Assembly: GCF_029853695.1 (NCBI RefSeq)
Contig: NZ_CP122537.1
Coordinates: forward strand, 2,935,501-2,999,500
DNA from: Jannaschia sp. GRR-S6-38
GTDB taxonomy: Bacteria; Pseudomonadota; Alphaproteobacteria; Rhodobacterales; Rhodobacteraceae
Length of the DNA: 64,000 nucleotides
Reading direction: 5' to 3'
In this document: in pieces, positions 7,870 through 15,718 of the stretch
Layout of the letters: each line of letters begins with the position of its first letter
How positions within the stretch are numbered: the first letter of the stretch is position 1
Made by a program: the position numbers and the translations under genes
Notes under the pieces: model-generated
Seen by the model: only the letters and a program-made list of their open reading frames with translations
The model's database searches: none
Told to the model about the DNA's origin: nothing

Positions 7870-8196
7870 ATGGAAGATGAAAGAGGCGGCGAAGAGTCCT
7901 GTTCGGACATGGCGCGCCGACGTGTCGCTGCCGCCCTGCGGAGCGTGGCCGTCGTCCATGAGATCCTCGATCTCAAGGCGCAGCAGTTTGCCGAAGCGGC
8001 GCCCGGCGCCGATCTCGATCTGGAGGATATCCTGAAGCTCCAACGCGAGCTGTCGAAGGCCGTGGTCCTGGCAATGGAACAGGAAGGAAAACTCACCGAT
8101 GCGAGACGTATCGAACGAGGCGGAGACGAGCTGGACCTCGAAGCCGCACGACTTGAGATCGGGTGCCGCCTGGCTCGCATCCGAGAGCGAGGCTGA
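7870..8196 (+). CDS. GTA small terminase subunit (g1)
   Basis: 108 residues from ATG 7870 (TTG at 7864 is the upstream alternative). Helical and highly charged, it contains RRRVAAALRSVAVVHEILDL and LQRELSKAVVLAMEQEGK, matching orfg1 of RcGTA in size and position. In RcGTA g1 has been shown to be the small terminase, which recognises DNA for packaging and works with the g2 motor. In a GTA its sequence specificity is weak, which underlies packaging of random host DNA. Its 3' end overlaps g2 by 98 bases, unusually long for this compact cluster. Confidence 0.82.
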   Translation: MEDERGGEESCSDMARRRVAAALRSVAVVHEILDLKAQQFAEAAPGADLDLEDILKLQRELSKAVVLAMEQEGKLTDARRIERGGDELDLEAARLEIGCRLARIRERG

Positions 8197-9496
8197 GCAG
8201 GCGGCCTTCATCGCGGGCCTGGACGCGAACGAGTTGGCGGCCTTGCCGTATCTGTTCGAGTTCTGGGCCCTGGACCATCAGCTGCCGCCCGAGGGTGATT
8301 GGCGAAGCTGGGTCGTGCTGGGCGGGCGCGGCGCGGGCAAGACCCGGGCCGGCGCTGAGTGGGTCCGGTCCGTCGCGGAAGGTGGCCGGTCGCTCCAGCC
8401 CGGCCGCTGTCGGCGGATCGCGCTGGTCGGCGAGACCTATGACCAGGTGCGCGACGTGATGGTGGAGGGGGAGAGCGGCATCCGGGCGTGCTCTCCCCCG
8501 GATCGGCGGCCGGTCTGGAAGGCGAGCCAGCGCAAGCTGATTTGGCCCAACGGCGCTGAGGCGCAGGCGTTTTCGGCCAATGATCCGGAGGCGCTTCGCG
8601 GGCCGCAATTCGACGCGGCCTGGGTGGATGAGCTCGCGAAATGGCCGCGGGCCGAGGAGACCTGGGACATGCTCCAGTTCTGCATGCGGCTGGGGGACGA
8701 TCCGCGCGTCGTGGTGACGACGACGCCGCGCAATGTACCGGTGCTGAAGCGGTTGCTCGAGGACCCGACGACCAGCCGGACGCACGCCCCGACCCGGGCC
8801 AATCGCGCGAACCTGGCCAACAGTTTCCTGGAGCAGGTCACGCAACGGTTCGGCGGGACGCGGATGGGCCGGCAGGAGCTGGACGGCGTGCTTCTGGACG
8901 ACGTGGAGGGCGCTTTCTGGTCGGCAGCGCAGCTGGATGCCTGCCGAACCGACAAATGGCCGGTCTTCGACCGGGTCGTGGTGGGCGTCGACCCGGCGGT
9001 CACGTCCAAGTCGGGGTCCGACGAGACGGGGATCGCCGTCGTGGGCGTCGTCACCAAGGGCGCGCCGGGCGATTGGCGCGCATGGGTCCTGGAGGATGCC
9101 ACGGTGAGCGGCGCGTCGCCGGTCGAATGGGCCGAGGCGGTCGCGGATGCCTATGCCCGCTGGAACGCGGACCGGGTCGTGGCCGAGGGCAACCAGGGCG
9201 GCGACATGATCGAGGCGGTGCTGCGGCAGGTCGCGCCGCTGGTGAGCTATCGCAAGGTCTCGGCGCGCGAGGGCAAGGGCGCGCGGGCCGAGCCAGTCGC
9301 CGCGCTCTACGAACAGGGGCGGGTCCGGCATCTGCGCGGTCTCGACAAGCTGGAGGACCAGATGTGCCGGATGACCCGCAGCGGGTTCGCCGGCGCCGGT
9401 TCGCCGGATCGGCTGGATGCGGCGGTCTGGGCGATCTGGGAGGCGGTGCTGGATCCGGCGCGCAGCCGGAGCGAGCCGCGAATGCGGGCGCTTTGA
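8099..9496 (+). CDS. GTA large terminase (g2)
   Basis: 465 residues. The ATPase domain has Walker A GGRGAGKT (about residues 75-82) and Walker B AAWVDE (about 173-178). The C-terminal RNase H-like nuclease has VVVGVDPA (Asp about 298) and a late acidic motif SPDRLDAAVWA. This protein powers DNA translocation through the portal and cuts the concatemer or chromosome headful. ATG 8099 is used because AGGAAGGA lies about 10 bases upstream and no in-frame ATG or GTG occurs between there and the end of g1, so the long overlap with g1 appears real. A terminator-like hairpin follows its stop. Confidence 0.95.
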   Translation: MRDVSNEAETSWTSKPHDLRSGAAWLASESEAEQAAFIAGLDANELAALPYLFEFWALDHQLPPEGDWRSWVVLGGRGAGKTRAGAEWVRSVAEGGRSLQPGRCRRIALVGETYDQVRDVMVEGESGIRACSPPDRRPVWKASQRKLIWPNGAEAQAFSANDPEALRGPQFDAAWVDELAKWPRAEETWDMLQFCMRLGDDPRVVVTTTPRNVPVLKRLLEDPTTSRTHAPTRANRANLANSFLEQVTQRFGGTRMGRQELDGVLLDDVEGAFWSAAQLDACRTDKWPVFDRVVVGVDPAVTSKSGSDETGIAVVGVVTKGAPGDWRAWVLEDATVSGASPVEWAEAVADAYARWNADRVVAEGNQGGDMIEAVLRQVAPLVSYRKVSAREGKGARAEPVAALYEQGRVRHLRGLDKLEDQMCRMTRSGFAGAGSPDRLDAAVWAIWEAVLDPARSRSEPRMRAL

Positions 9497-9515
9497 CGGC
9501 CGGGACACCGACGAT

Positions 9516-9543
9516 GGGGGCCGCTCGGCCCCCTTTTTCTTTC
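9516..9543 (+). terminator. Intrinsic terminator between g2 and g3
   Basis: GGGGGCC (9516-9522) and GGCCCCC (9527-9533) form a 7-bp all-GC stem with a GCTC loop, immediately followed by TTTTTCTTTC (9534-9543). This is the most canonical intrinsic terminator in the window. It lies in the 69-base gap between terminase and portal genes, inside a cluster that must be transcribed through to g15. Portal g3 starts 22 bases after the T-tract, so a promoter between them is unlikely to fit easily. Confidence 0.75.
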
Positions 9544-9565
9544 GACGGCGAGGGACTGACGCGCG

Positions 9566-10711
9566 ATGTTTGGAATTGGCAGGAAGATAAACGTGGCTCC
9601 GGAGGCGAAAGCCTCGGCCACGGGTCGCGTGGCGGCTATGGGCCTTGCGGGCCGAGCCGTTTGGTCGCCACGCGACGTGACTTCGATGACGCGCCTGGGC
9701 TTCACCGGGAACCCGGTCGGGTTCCGGGCGGTGAAGCTGATCGCGGAAGCGGCGGCGGCGGTGCCGCTGGCGATCGCCGATCGAGATGGGCGCGTCGAGG
9801 TCCATCCGGTGGCGGAGCTGCTGGCGCGTCCCAATGCGGCGCAGGGGCGGTCGGAATGGCTGGAGGCGCTGTTCGGCCAGCTGCTGCTGACGGGGAACGC
9901 CTTCGTCGAAGCCGTGGGGCCGGGCGGCCTGCCGGTGGAGATGCACGTGCTGCGTTCGGACCGGGTGTCGGTCGTGCCGGGGACGGATGGCTGGCCGGTG
10001 GCCTATGATTACGCGGTGGGCGGGCGCAAGCATCGCTTCCACGTGGGTGAGATCAGCCCGATCTGCCACGTCCGGTCCTTCCATCCGCAGGACGACCATT
10101 ACGGGCTGAGCCCGATGCAGGCGGCCGCCACTGCGGTGGATGTCCACAATGCGGCGTCGCGCTGGTCGAAGGGGCTGCTCGACAATGCCGCGCGGCCATC
10201 GGGCGCGATCGTCAACATGGGCGAGGGGCTGACGCCCGACCAGTTCGAGCGGCTGTCGGCGGAGATGGAGGCCTATCACCAGGGCGCACGGAACGCGGGG
10301 CGGCCGATGCTGCTGGACGGCGGCCTGGACTGGAAGCCGATGGGGTTCAGCCCTTCGGACATGGAGTTCCAGAAGACGAAGGAGGCCGCCGCGCGCGAGA
10401 TCGCCATGTCCTTCGGCGTGCCGCCCATGATGCTGGGCATTCCGGGCGACGCGACCTACGCCAATTACGTGGAGGCCAATCGCGCCTTCTACCGGCTGAC
10501 GGTGCTGCCGCTGGTCGGGAAGGTCTGCGAAGCGCTGGCGCATTGGCTGAGCCAGCATTCGGGCGAGGCGGTGACCCTGGGGCCCGACCGCGACCGGGTG
10601 CCGGCGTTGCAGGCCGAGCGGGATGCCGAGTGGAACCGCATCGCCGGGGCCGATTTCCTGACGGCGGACGAGAAGCGACGGATGCTGGGTCTTCCGCCGC
10701 TCGACGCATGA
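9566..10711 (+). CDS. GTA portal protein, HK97 family (g3)
   Basis: 381 residues. It contains the HK97-type portal core: TGNPVGFRAVKLIAEAAAAV near the N-terminus, LLLTGNAFVE, HVRSFHPQDDHYGLSPM, the stem/crown region, and VPPMMLGIPGDATYANYVEANRAF near residue 300. Portals form the dodecameric ring at one capsid vertex through which DNA enters and leaves and to which the tail connector binds. The C-terminal LTADEKRRMLGLPPLDA is typical of this family. The stop overlaps the g3.5 start (ATGA). Confidence 0.95.
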   Translation: MFGIGRKINVAPEAKASATGRVAAMGLAGRAVWSPRDVTSMTRLGFTGNPVGFRAVKLIAEAAAAVPLAIADRDGRVEVHPVAELLARPNAAQGRSEWLEALFGQLLLTGNAFVEAVGPGGLPVEMHVLRSDRVSVVPGTDGWPVAYDYAVGGRKHRFHVGEISPICHVRSFHPQDDHYGLSPMQAAATAVDVHNAASRWSKGLLDNAARPSGAIVNMGEGLTPDQFERLSAEMEAYHQGARNAGRPMLLDGGLDWKPMGFSPSDMEFQKTKEAAAREIAMSFGVPPMMLGIPGDATYANYVEANRAFYRLTVLPLVGKVCEALAHWLSQHSGEAVTLGPDRDRVPALQAERDAEWNRIAGADFLTADEKRRMLGLPPLDA

Positions 10712-10941
10712 GCGCGCCGCGCAGCGGCGGTTCGCGCTTTCTCTACGATCCGTTCGACGCGGCCACGGCCCGGATCGAGGCCAACGAGCGCGTCTTCGCG
10801 GAGCGCTGGGACGGGCTCGAATTCCGGCTGCGGCAGATCGAGGGGATGCTGGAACGCCTGGAGCGCCGCCTCTGGCTGGCGGTGATGGGCGTGGTGGGCG
10901 CCGTTCTGGCGCAGGCCGTCCGGATACTTTTGTCACTCTAG
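10708..10941 (+). CDS. GTA protein g3.5, small predicted membrane protein
   Basis: 77 residues starting at the ATGA overlap with g3. The N-terminus is basic with a FLYDPFDAATARIEANERVF segment. A short amphipathic coiled-coil stretch follows (LRQIEGMLERLERR), then one hydrophobic span at the C-terminus (LWLAVMGVVGAVLAQAVRILL). Position and size match orfg3.5 of RcGTA, whose function is not established. A membrane-facing role in assembly is only a guess from the hydrophobic tail. Confidence 0.75.
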   Translation: MSAPRSGGSRFLYDPFDAATARIEANERVFAERWDGLEFRLRQIEGMLERLERRLWLAVMGVVGAVLAQAVRILLSL

Positions 10942-10952
10942 AGGGGGTCCGT

Positions 10953-11480
10953 ATGGATCTGGAACGCAAATTCGCGCGTGGGGATGGCTCCGTGCGGCTG
11001 GAAGAGGGTGCCCGGATCACGGGCTACGCCTCGTTCTTCGGGGTGGAAGACACGGGCCGCGACATCGTCGCGCCGGGCGCCTTCTGCGACAGCCTGGCCC
11101 GGATCGGGACCGAGGGGCACAGCGTCAAGATGCTGTGGCAGCACGATCCGGCGCAGGTCATCGGCGTGTGGGACGAGGTGCGCGAGGACGAGCGCGGGCT
11201 TCGGGTTTCGGGGCGGCTGCTGGACGGCGTGAGCCGCGCCCGGGAAGCCGCGGCGCTGATCGATGCCGGCGCGCTGGACGGGCTGAGCATCGGATACACC
11301 GTCCGGCGCGCCGGGCGGGACGAAAAGGGGCGAAGGCTCCTGAAGGAACTGGAGCTTTGGGAGGTGTCGCTGGTGACCTTCCCGATGCTGCCCAGTGCGC
11401 GGGTGGGGGCCAAGGCAGACCCCCTGCGCGACCTGGCGCGGGCCATCCGGGCCGCGCGGGACGACCTGGCGCGCGCCTGA
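10953..11480 (+). CDS. GTA prohead protease (g4)
   Basis: 175 residues of the HK97 prohead protease (S78) family. Conserved stretches are ITGYASFFGVEDTGRDIVAPGAF, KMLWQHDPAQVIGVWDEV (with the catalytic His) and ALDGLSIGYTV (catalytic Ser in the SIG motif). The enzyme trims the capsid scaffold domain so that the shell can mature. It precedes the capsid gene by 27 bases with its own AAAGGAGA ribosome site for g5. Confidence 0.93.
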   Translation: MDLERKFARGDGSVRLEEGARITGYASFFGVEDTGRDIVAPGAFCDSLARIGTEGHSVKMLWQHDPAQVIGVWDEVREDERGLRVSGRLLDGVSRAREAAALIDAGALDGLSIGYTVRRAGRDEKGRRLLKELELWEVSLVTFPMLPSARVGAKADPLRDLARAIRAARDDLARA

Positions 11481-11507
11481 CGCCGCCGATCATCAAAGGA
11501 GAGACCG

Positions 11508-12653
11508 ATGAACCATGACGGCGTCGGGGAAGTCACGGAGGCGCTGGCCGGTCTGGTCAGCGACTTCAAGGGCTTCCGCCAGAAGATCACCGAACGGATG
11601 CAGCAACAGGAAGAGCGCCTGACCATGTCCTACAAGTCCCAACGCCCGCCGCTGGAAACCCAGGAGCGCGACGGCGCCCCCCATCAGAAGGCGATGGATG
11701 TCTATCTGCGCTCCGGCGACGATGACGGGCTGCGCGCGCTGACGCTGGAAGGCAAGGCGATGAGCACCGCCGTCAGCGCCGAGGGCGGGTATCTCGTCGA
11801 TCCGCAGACCGCGGAGACGGTGAAGGCCGTCCTGACCGGCGCGGCGTCGATCCGGGCGATCGCGAGCGTGGTCAATGTCGAGGCGACGTCCTTCGACGTG
11901 CTGGTCGATCGCACCGAGATGGGCGCGGGCTGGGCCACCGAGACCGGTGCGGCGACCGAGACCGACACGCCGATCTTCGATCGCATCTCGATCCCGCTGC
12001 ACGAGCTGTCGGCCATGCCGAAGGCCAGCCAGCGCCTGCTCGACGACGCGGCCTTCGATATCGAGGGCTGGCTGGCGGGCCGGATCGCCGACAAGTTCGC
12101 GACCGCCGAGGCCGCGGCCTTCATCGGCGGCGACGGCCTGGACAAACCGAAGGGCTTCCTGAGCTACGGGCACGTCGCGGAGGTCGACTGGGTCTGGGGC
12201 CAGCTGGGCTATGTCGCCTCGGGCAGCGAGGGGGATTTCACCCCGAACACCGCGACCGACGTGATCGTGGACTTGGTCTATGCGCTGGGTGCGAAATACC
12301 GCGCCAATGCGAGCTTCGTGATGAATTCGAAGACCGCGGGCGCCGTGCGCAAGATGAAGGATGCCGACGGCCGCTTCCTGTGGACCGACAGCCTGGCGGC
12401 GGGGCAGCCCGCGCAGCTGATGGGCTATCCGGTGCTGATCGCGGAGGACATGCCCGATATCGGCGTGGGCCAGACCGCCATCGCCTTCGGCGATTTCGCC
12501 GCCGGCTACACCGTCGCCGAGCGACCGGATCTGCGCGTGCTGCGCGATCCCTTCAGCGCCAAGCCGCATGTGCTCTTCTACGCGACCAAGCGCGTGGGCG
12601 GCGACGTGACGGATTTTGCGGCGATCAAGCTGCTGAAGTTCTCGACCGTCTGA
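11508..12653 (+). CDS. GTA major capsid protein, HK97 fold (g5)
   Basis: 381 residues. The first roughly 100 residues are helical and charged (FKGFRQKITERMQQQEERL) and correspond to the scaffold delta-domain removed by g4. The mature part has STAVSAEGGYLVDPQ, the P-domain and E-loop region, FIGGDGLDKPKGFL, and the C-terminal FYATKRVGGDVTDFAAIKLLKFS, all typical of phage HK97-type capsids. It has the strongest ribosome site in the cluster (AAAGGAGA, about 10 bases from the ATG), fitting the need for many copies. Two stable hairpins follow its stop. Confidence 0.96.
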   Translation: MNHDGVGEVTEALAGLVSDFKGFRQKITERMQQQEERLTMSYKSQRPPLETQERDGAPHQKAMDVYLRSGDDDGLRALTLEGKAMSTAVSAEGGYLVDPQTAETVKAVLTGAASIRAIASVVNVEATSFDVLVDRTEMGAGWATETGAATETDTPIFDRISIPLHELSAMPKASQRLLDDAAFDIEGWLAGRIADKFATAEAAAFIGGDGLDKPKGFLSYGHVAEVDWVWGQLGYVASGSEGDFTPNTATDVIVDLVYALGAKYRANASFVMNSKTAGAVRKMKDADGRFLWTDSLAAGQPAQLMGYPVLIAEDMPDIGVGQTAIAFGDFAAGYTVAERPDLRVLRDPFSAKPHVLFYATKRVGGDVTDFAAIKLLKFSTV

Positions 12654-12661
12654 GCGGCTGA

Positions 12662-12714
12662 GGGCCGCCCAGACCGGGGGCGGCCCCGACAGCCCGCGGC
12701 CGCCCTAGGCGGTC
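12662..12714 (+). promoter_or_regulatory. Two consecutive hairpins after capsid gene
   Basis: GGGCCGCCC (12662-12670) pairs perfectly with GGGCGGCCC (12678-12686) across a 7-base loop. A second stem follows, GGCCGCC (12698-12704) with GGCGGTCC (12708-12714, including one G-U), with loop CTA. Neither has a T-run, so termination is unlikely. Placement after the most highly expressed gene of the cluster suggests protection of the upstream mRNA from 3' exonucleases, as known for the puf operon hairpins of Rhodobacter. That function is inferred. Confidence 0.5.
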
Positions 12715-12808
12715 CGGGGGGGTGGGCCGTTGCGTCTCCGGTCTGGTCCGCACGCGTGGCGTGGCGGTCCGCCCTGAAGAAAGTTCCGAACTCGAACGGA
12801 GGTGCCTC

Positions 12809-13363
12809 GTGGCAACCATCAAGCTGGAAAGAGACAGGATCGCGGATGCGGACCTGCCCGTGGCGCAGCTCGCCCGTCAGATGCGGCTGCCGGAGGGCTA
12901 TGCCACCGTTCCAGGGCAGGAGGCGCGCCTGCAGGCGCGCCTTCGCGCCGCCATCGCCGATATCGAGGCGCGCCTCGCCAAGAGCCTTCTACTGCGCGGG
13001 GCCGTCATGGAGCGGATCGTCGGCGGGGGGCGGGATTGCCCGCTGATGCTGGCGCCGGTCCGGGAGGTGCTGTCGGTCAAGCGGCTGGATGCGGGCGCGC
13101 CCGAGATGCTGGAGGTGGCAACCCTGCGGGCGGAGGCGCATTGCAGCATCGTCTCGCTGGTCCGTCCCGTGCCCGAGGGCGCGCGGCTGCGGTTCGTGCT
13201 GCGCGCGGGATATGGCGGCTGGGACGACCTTCCCGAGGGCGCGGCGCAGGCCGTGCTGCTGCTGGCCGAGGGCCTGGACAGCGGCGATGCCGAGGCGGCG
13301 TCGCGCCGTGCCGCGGCGCTGATCGCGCCGGAACGCGATCTGCGACTGGGGGCGCGCGGATGA
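12809..13363 (+). CDS. GTA head-tail adaptor (g6)
   Basis: 184 residues from GTG 12809, selected because ACGGAGG lies 5 bases upstream. An earlier in-frame GTG at 12722 would run through the hairpin region's end and has no ribosome site. Family features include the helical N-terminus, RLPEGYATVPGQEARLQARLRAAIADIEARL, and the C-terminal DLPEGAAQAVLLLAEGL. In the RcGTA particle structure g6 forms the adaptor ring under the portal. The stop overlaps the start of g7 (ATGA). Confidence 0.87.
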   Translation: MATIKLERDRIADADLPVAQLARQMRLPEGYATVPGQEARLQARLRAAIADIEARLAKSLLLRGAVMERIVGGGRDCPLMLAPVREVLSVKRLDAGAPEMLEVATLRAEAHCSIVSLVRPVPEGARLRFVLRAGYGGWDDLPEGAAQAVLLLAEGLDSGDAEAASRRAAALIAPERDLRLGARG

Positions 13364-13701
13364 GCCATCAGTTCAATCGCCGGCTGGAGCATTTCGCGCC
13401 GGTCAGCCTGCCGGACGGCACGGGCGGGCGCGTGACGTCCTGGGAGGCGCGGGGCGCGTTCTGGGCGGCGATCCGGATGCGCTCCGGCGCGCTGCGGCCG
13501 ACGGAATTCGGGCGCGACCCGCGGCTGCGGGTTCGCCTCCGGACCCATGCCATTCCGCAAGGCCACGCCACGCGCCCGGAGGCCGGGCACCGGCTACGGG
13601 ACGGCGCTCGCGTCTACGAGGTCGAGGCGGTTCACGACGGGGATGACATGTATCTGACGATCCTCGCTGCCGAGACGCCGGGCGCGGAGGACCTGCCATG
13701 A
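13360..13701 (+). CDS. GTA stopper / head closure protein (g7)
   Basis: 113 residues of mostly beta structure (RLEHFAPVSLPDGTGGRVTSWE..AFWAAI..RLRDGARVYEVEAVHDGDDMYLTILA), the pattern of phage head-closure proteins. In RcGTA the g7 product is the stopper that sits between adaptor and tail terminator and retains DNA. It is coupled by 4-base overlaps to both g6 and g8. A longer reading of this frame upstream is only a shadow of g6. Confidence 0.87.
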   Translation: MSHQFNRRLEHFAPVSLPDGTGGRVTSWEARGAFWAAIRMRSGALRPTEFGRDPRLRVRLRTHAIPQGHATRPEAGHRLRDGARVYEVEAVHDGDDMYLTILAAETPGAEDLP

Positions 13702-14111
13702 GCTACGCGATGGCCGAGGGCCTGCAGACCGCGCTCTACGAGCGGCTGGCGGGCGATGCCGCGCTCGTCGCGATGGTGTCGGGCGCGATCTACGACGCGG
13801 TGCCGGGCGTGGCACCGGAGCTGTTCGTGGCGCTGGGTCAGGAGCGCGTGCGGGGCCGGGGAGACAGCTCGGGACGCGTGGCGCTGCACGATGTCGAGAT
13901 CAGCGTGGTGAGCCAGGCCCAGGGCTATGCCGGTGCCAAGCGGGCGGCAGCGCGGATCTCGGATCTGCTGACCGATGCCGACTTGCCGCTGCCGCGCGGG
14001 CGGCTGGTCGGCATGAGCCTGCTGCGCGCGCGCGCCCGGCGCGACGAGGGCGAAGGCACCCGTCGCATAGATCTGACCTTCCGCGCGCGTCTGGACGACC
14101 CGGCCGCGTGA
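13698..14111 (+). CDS. GTA tail terminator (g8), DUF3168 family
   Basis: 137 residues. It contains the DUF3168 pattern GLQTALYERLAGDAALVAMVSGAIYDAVP at the N-terminus and LHDVEISVVSQAQGYAGAKRAAARISDLL in the middle. Phage homologues cap the tail tube and join it to the head. In the RcGTA particle g8 is the tail terminator ring. It overlaps g7 by 4 bases and precedes g9 by 25 bases. Confidence 0.88.
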   Translation: MSYAMAEGLQTALYERLAGDAALVAMVSGAIYDAVPGVAPELFVALGQERVRGRGDSSGRVALHDVEISVVSQAQGYAGAKRAAARISDLLTDADLPLPRGRLVGMSLLRARARRDEGEGTRRIDLTFRARLDDPAA

Positions 14112-14136
14112 CGGCCCGAAATCTCAGGAGACAGAT

Positions 14137-14550
14137 ATGAGTGTTCAAAGCGGCAAGGACCTTCTGCTGAAGGTCGATCTGGACGGGACGGGCGTGTTCA
14201 GCACGCTGGCAGGCCTGCGGGCGACGCGTCTGACCTTCAACGCGGGCAGCATCGACGTGACCTCGACCGAGAGTGCGGGCGGCTGGCGCGAGCTTCTGGG
14301 GGGCGGCGGCGTGAAGTCGGCGCAGGTCTCGGGCTCGGGCATCTTCCGCGATGCGGCGACCGATGCGCGGGCGCGGCAGCTGTTCTTCGATGGCGAGGTT
14401 CCTGGCTTTCAGGTCATCATTCCGGATTTCGGGATCGTAGAGGGACCGTTCCAGATCACGTCGCTGGAATACGGCGGCACGCATGATGGCGAGGCGACCT
14501 ACGAGATCGCGCTGGCCTCGGCGGGCGAGCTGACCTTCACGGCGCTCTGA
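14137..14550 (+). CDS. GTA major tail tube protein (g9)
   Basis: 137 residues of the TP901-1-type major tail protein family, starting SVQSGKDLLLKVDLDGTG with the characteristic SIDVTSTESAGGWRELL and a C-terminal TYEIALASAGELTFTAL. The subunits stack as hexamers to form the tube of the RcGTA tail. It has a strong AGGAGA ribosome site, in keeping with multi-copy use. g10 starts directly after its stop. Confidence 0.92.
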   Translation: MSVQSGKDLLLKVDLDGTGVFSTLAGLRATRLTFNAGSIDVTSTESAGGWRELLGGGGVKSAQVSGSGIFRDAATDARARQLFFDGEVPGFQVIIPDFGIVEGPFQITSLEYGGTHDGEATYEIALASAGELTFTAL

Positions 14551-14871
14551 ATGGGCGAGGGCAACCCCTGGGCGGGCGAGGCCGCCCTGGTGCTGGACGG
14601 CCGGCGCCACGTGCTGAAGCTGACGCTCGGCGCATTGGCGGAGCTGGAGGCGGCGATGGAGGCCGACAGCCTGGTCGCGCTGGTCGACCGGTTCGAGACC
14701 GGTGCCTTCACCGCGCGCGACCTGGCCCGGCTTCTGCTGGCGGGTTTGCGCGGCGGGGGTTGGGCCGGCGATGCGGCGGCGCTGCTCTCGGCGGAGATCG
14801 AAGGGGGGCCGGTGGAGGCGACGCGGGTGGCCGCGACGCTGCTGCGCCGATCCTTCGCGCTGCCGGAATGA
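14551..14871 (+). CDS. GTA tail assembly chaperone-type protein (g10)
   Basis: 106 residues, starting on the base after the g9 stop. LVLDGRRHVLKLTLGALAELEAAMEADSL and LARLLLAGLRGGG are characteristic of the GTA Gp10 family, which corresponds to the first tail assembly chaperone in lambda-like phages. In many phages the second chaperone is made by a programmed frameshift. Here the second part is a separate gene (g10.1), which starts in the ATGA overlap. Confidence 0.88.
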   Translation: MGEGNPWAGEAALVLDGRRHVLKLTLGALAELEAAMEADSLVALVDRFETGAFTARDLARLLLAGLRGGGWAGDAAALLSAEIEGGPVEATRVAATLLRRSFALPE

Positions 14872-15074
14872 GCGAGCGGTTCGACTGGCCCGTGCTGATG
14901 CAGGCGGGGATGCGGGGTTTGGGCCTGCGGCCCGCCGATTTCTGGGCGCTGACCCCCGCCGAGCTGGCCTTCCTGCTGGGGCAGGGGAGCGGGCGGATGC
15001 CGATGGATCGCACGGGGCTGGAAGAACTGGCCGCGCGCTTCCCGGATCGAATGGAGGACGATGATGGATCGTGA
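14868..15074 (+). CDS. GTA tail assembly chaperone 2 (g10.1)
   Basis: 68 residues starting at ATG 14868 in the 4-base overlap with g10. The sequence DWPVLMQAGMRGLGLRPADFWALTPAELAFLLG is the signature of the small phage tail assembly chaperone family (Phage_TAC_6). It is the equivalent of the gene between orfg10 and orfg11 in RcGTA. It probably binds the tape measure protein before tail assembly. Its 3' end overlaps g11 by 14 bases. Confidence 0.85.
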   Translation: MSERFDWPVLMQAGMRGLGLRPADFWALTPAELAFLLGQGSGRMPMDRTGLEELAARFPDRMEDDDGS

Positions 15075-15705
15075 CGAGACGGATGCCGACGCGCTGGACG
15101 CGCTGGAAGCCCGGTTGGCCGGAGCGGGCACGGTGGTTGCGCGCTTCACCGCCGAGCTGGGCACGCTGGAGGGGCAGGTCCATCACACCAGCCGCGAAGT
15201 GCAGGGCCTGTCGCGCAGCTTCGGCGGCAGCCTGAAGCGCGCCTTCGATGGCGTGGTCTTCGACGGTCTGAAGCTCTCGGACGCCCTATCCGGCCTCGCG
15301 CGGCAGATGGTGAACGCGACGTACAACACCGCCATGAAGCCGATCAGCCAGGCCCTGGGCGGCGCTCTCGCGGGCGGACTGTCGAACCTGATGCCCTTCG
15401 CCGATGGCGCAAGTTTCGCGCAGGGCCGCGTCATGCCTTTCGCGACCGGCGGGATCGTGAGCGGCCCAACGACCTTCCCGATGCGGGGCGGCACGGGCCT
15501 GATGGGCGAGGCCGGCCCCGAGGCGATCATGCCACTGGCGCGCGGCCCCGACGGTCGCCTGGGCGTCGCGGCGCAGGGCGGGCGCGGATCGGTCACCGTC
15601 AACATGAACATCTCGACAACCGACGCGCAGAGCTTCCGCCGATCGCGGAGCCAGGTCGCGGCCGAGATGTCCCGCGCGCTGTCGCGCGGCAACCGCAACC
15701 GCTGA
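15061..15705 (+). CDS. GTA tape measure protein (g11)
   Basis: 214 residues, very short for a tape measure, as expected for the roughly 50-nm RcGTA tail. The N-terminus is helical (RFTAELGTLEGQVHHTSREVQGLSRSF). The centre is glycine-rich and hydrophobic (SQALGGALAGGLSNLMPFADGASFAQGRVMPFATGGIVSGPTTFPM), with the GLMGEAGPEAIMPL motif shared by lambda-type tape measures. It sets tail length and may enter the target membrane on DNA delivery. ATG 15064 is an alternative start. Confidence 0.9.
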   Translation: MMDRDETDADALDALEARLAGAGTVVARFTAELGTLEGQVHHTSREVQGLSRSFGGSLKRAFDGVVFDGLKLSDALSGLARQMVNATYNTAMKPISQALGGALAGGLSNLMPFADGASFAQGRVMPFATGGIVSGPTTFPMRGGTGLMGEAGPEAIMPLARGPDGRLGVAAQGGRGSVTVNMNISTTDAQSFRRSRSQVAAEMSRALSRGNRNR

Positions 15706-15718
15706 GGAGCGCTGCCCC

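Noticed and set aside
14551-15074. Programmed frameshift joining g10 and g10.1, as in lambda gpG/gpGT
   Set aside because: g10.1 has its own ATG in the ATGA overlap and no slippery run was found. A simple coupled pair is enough.
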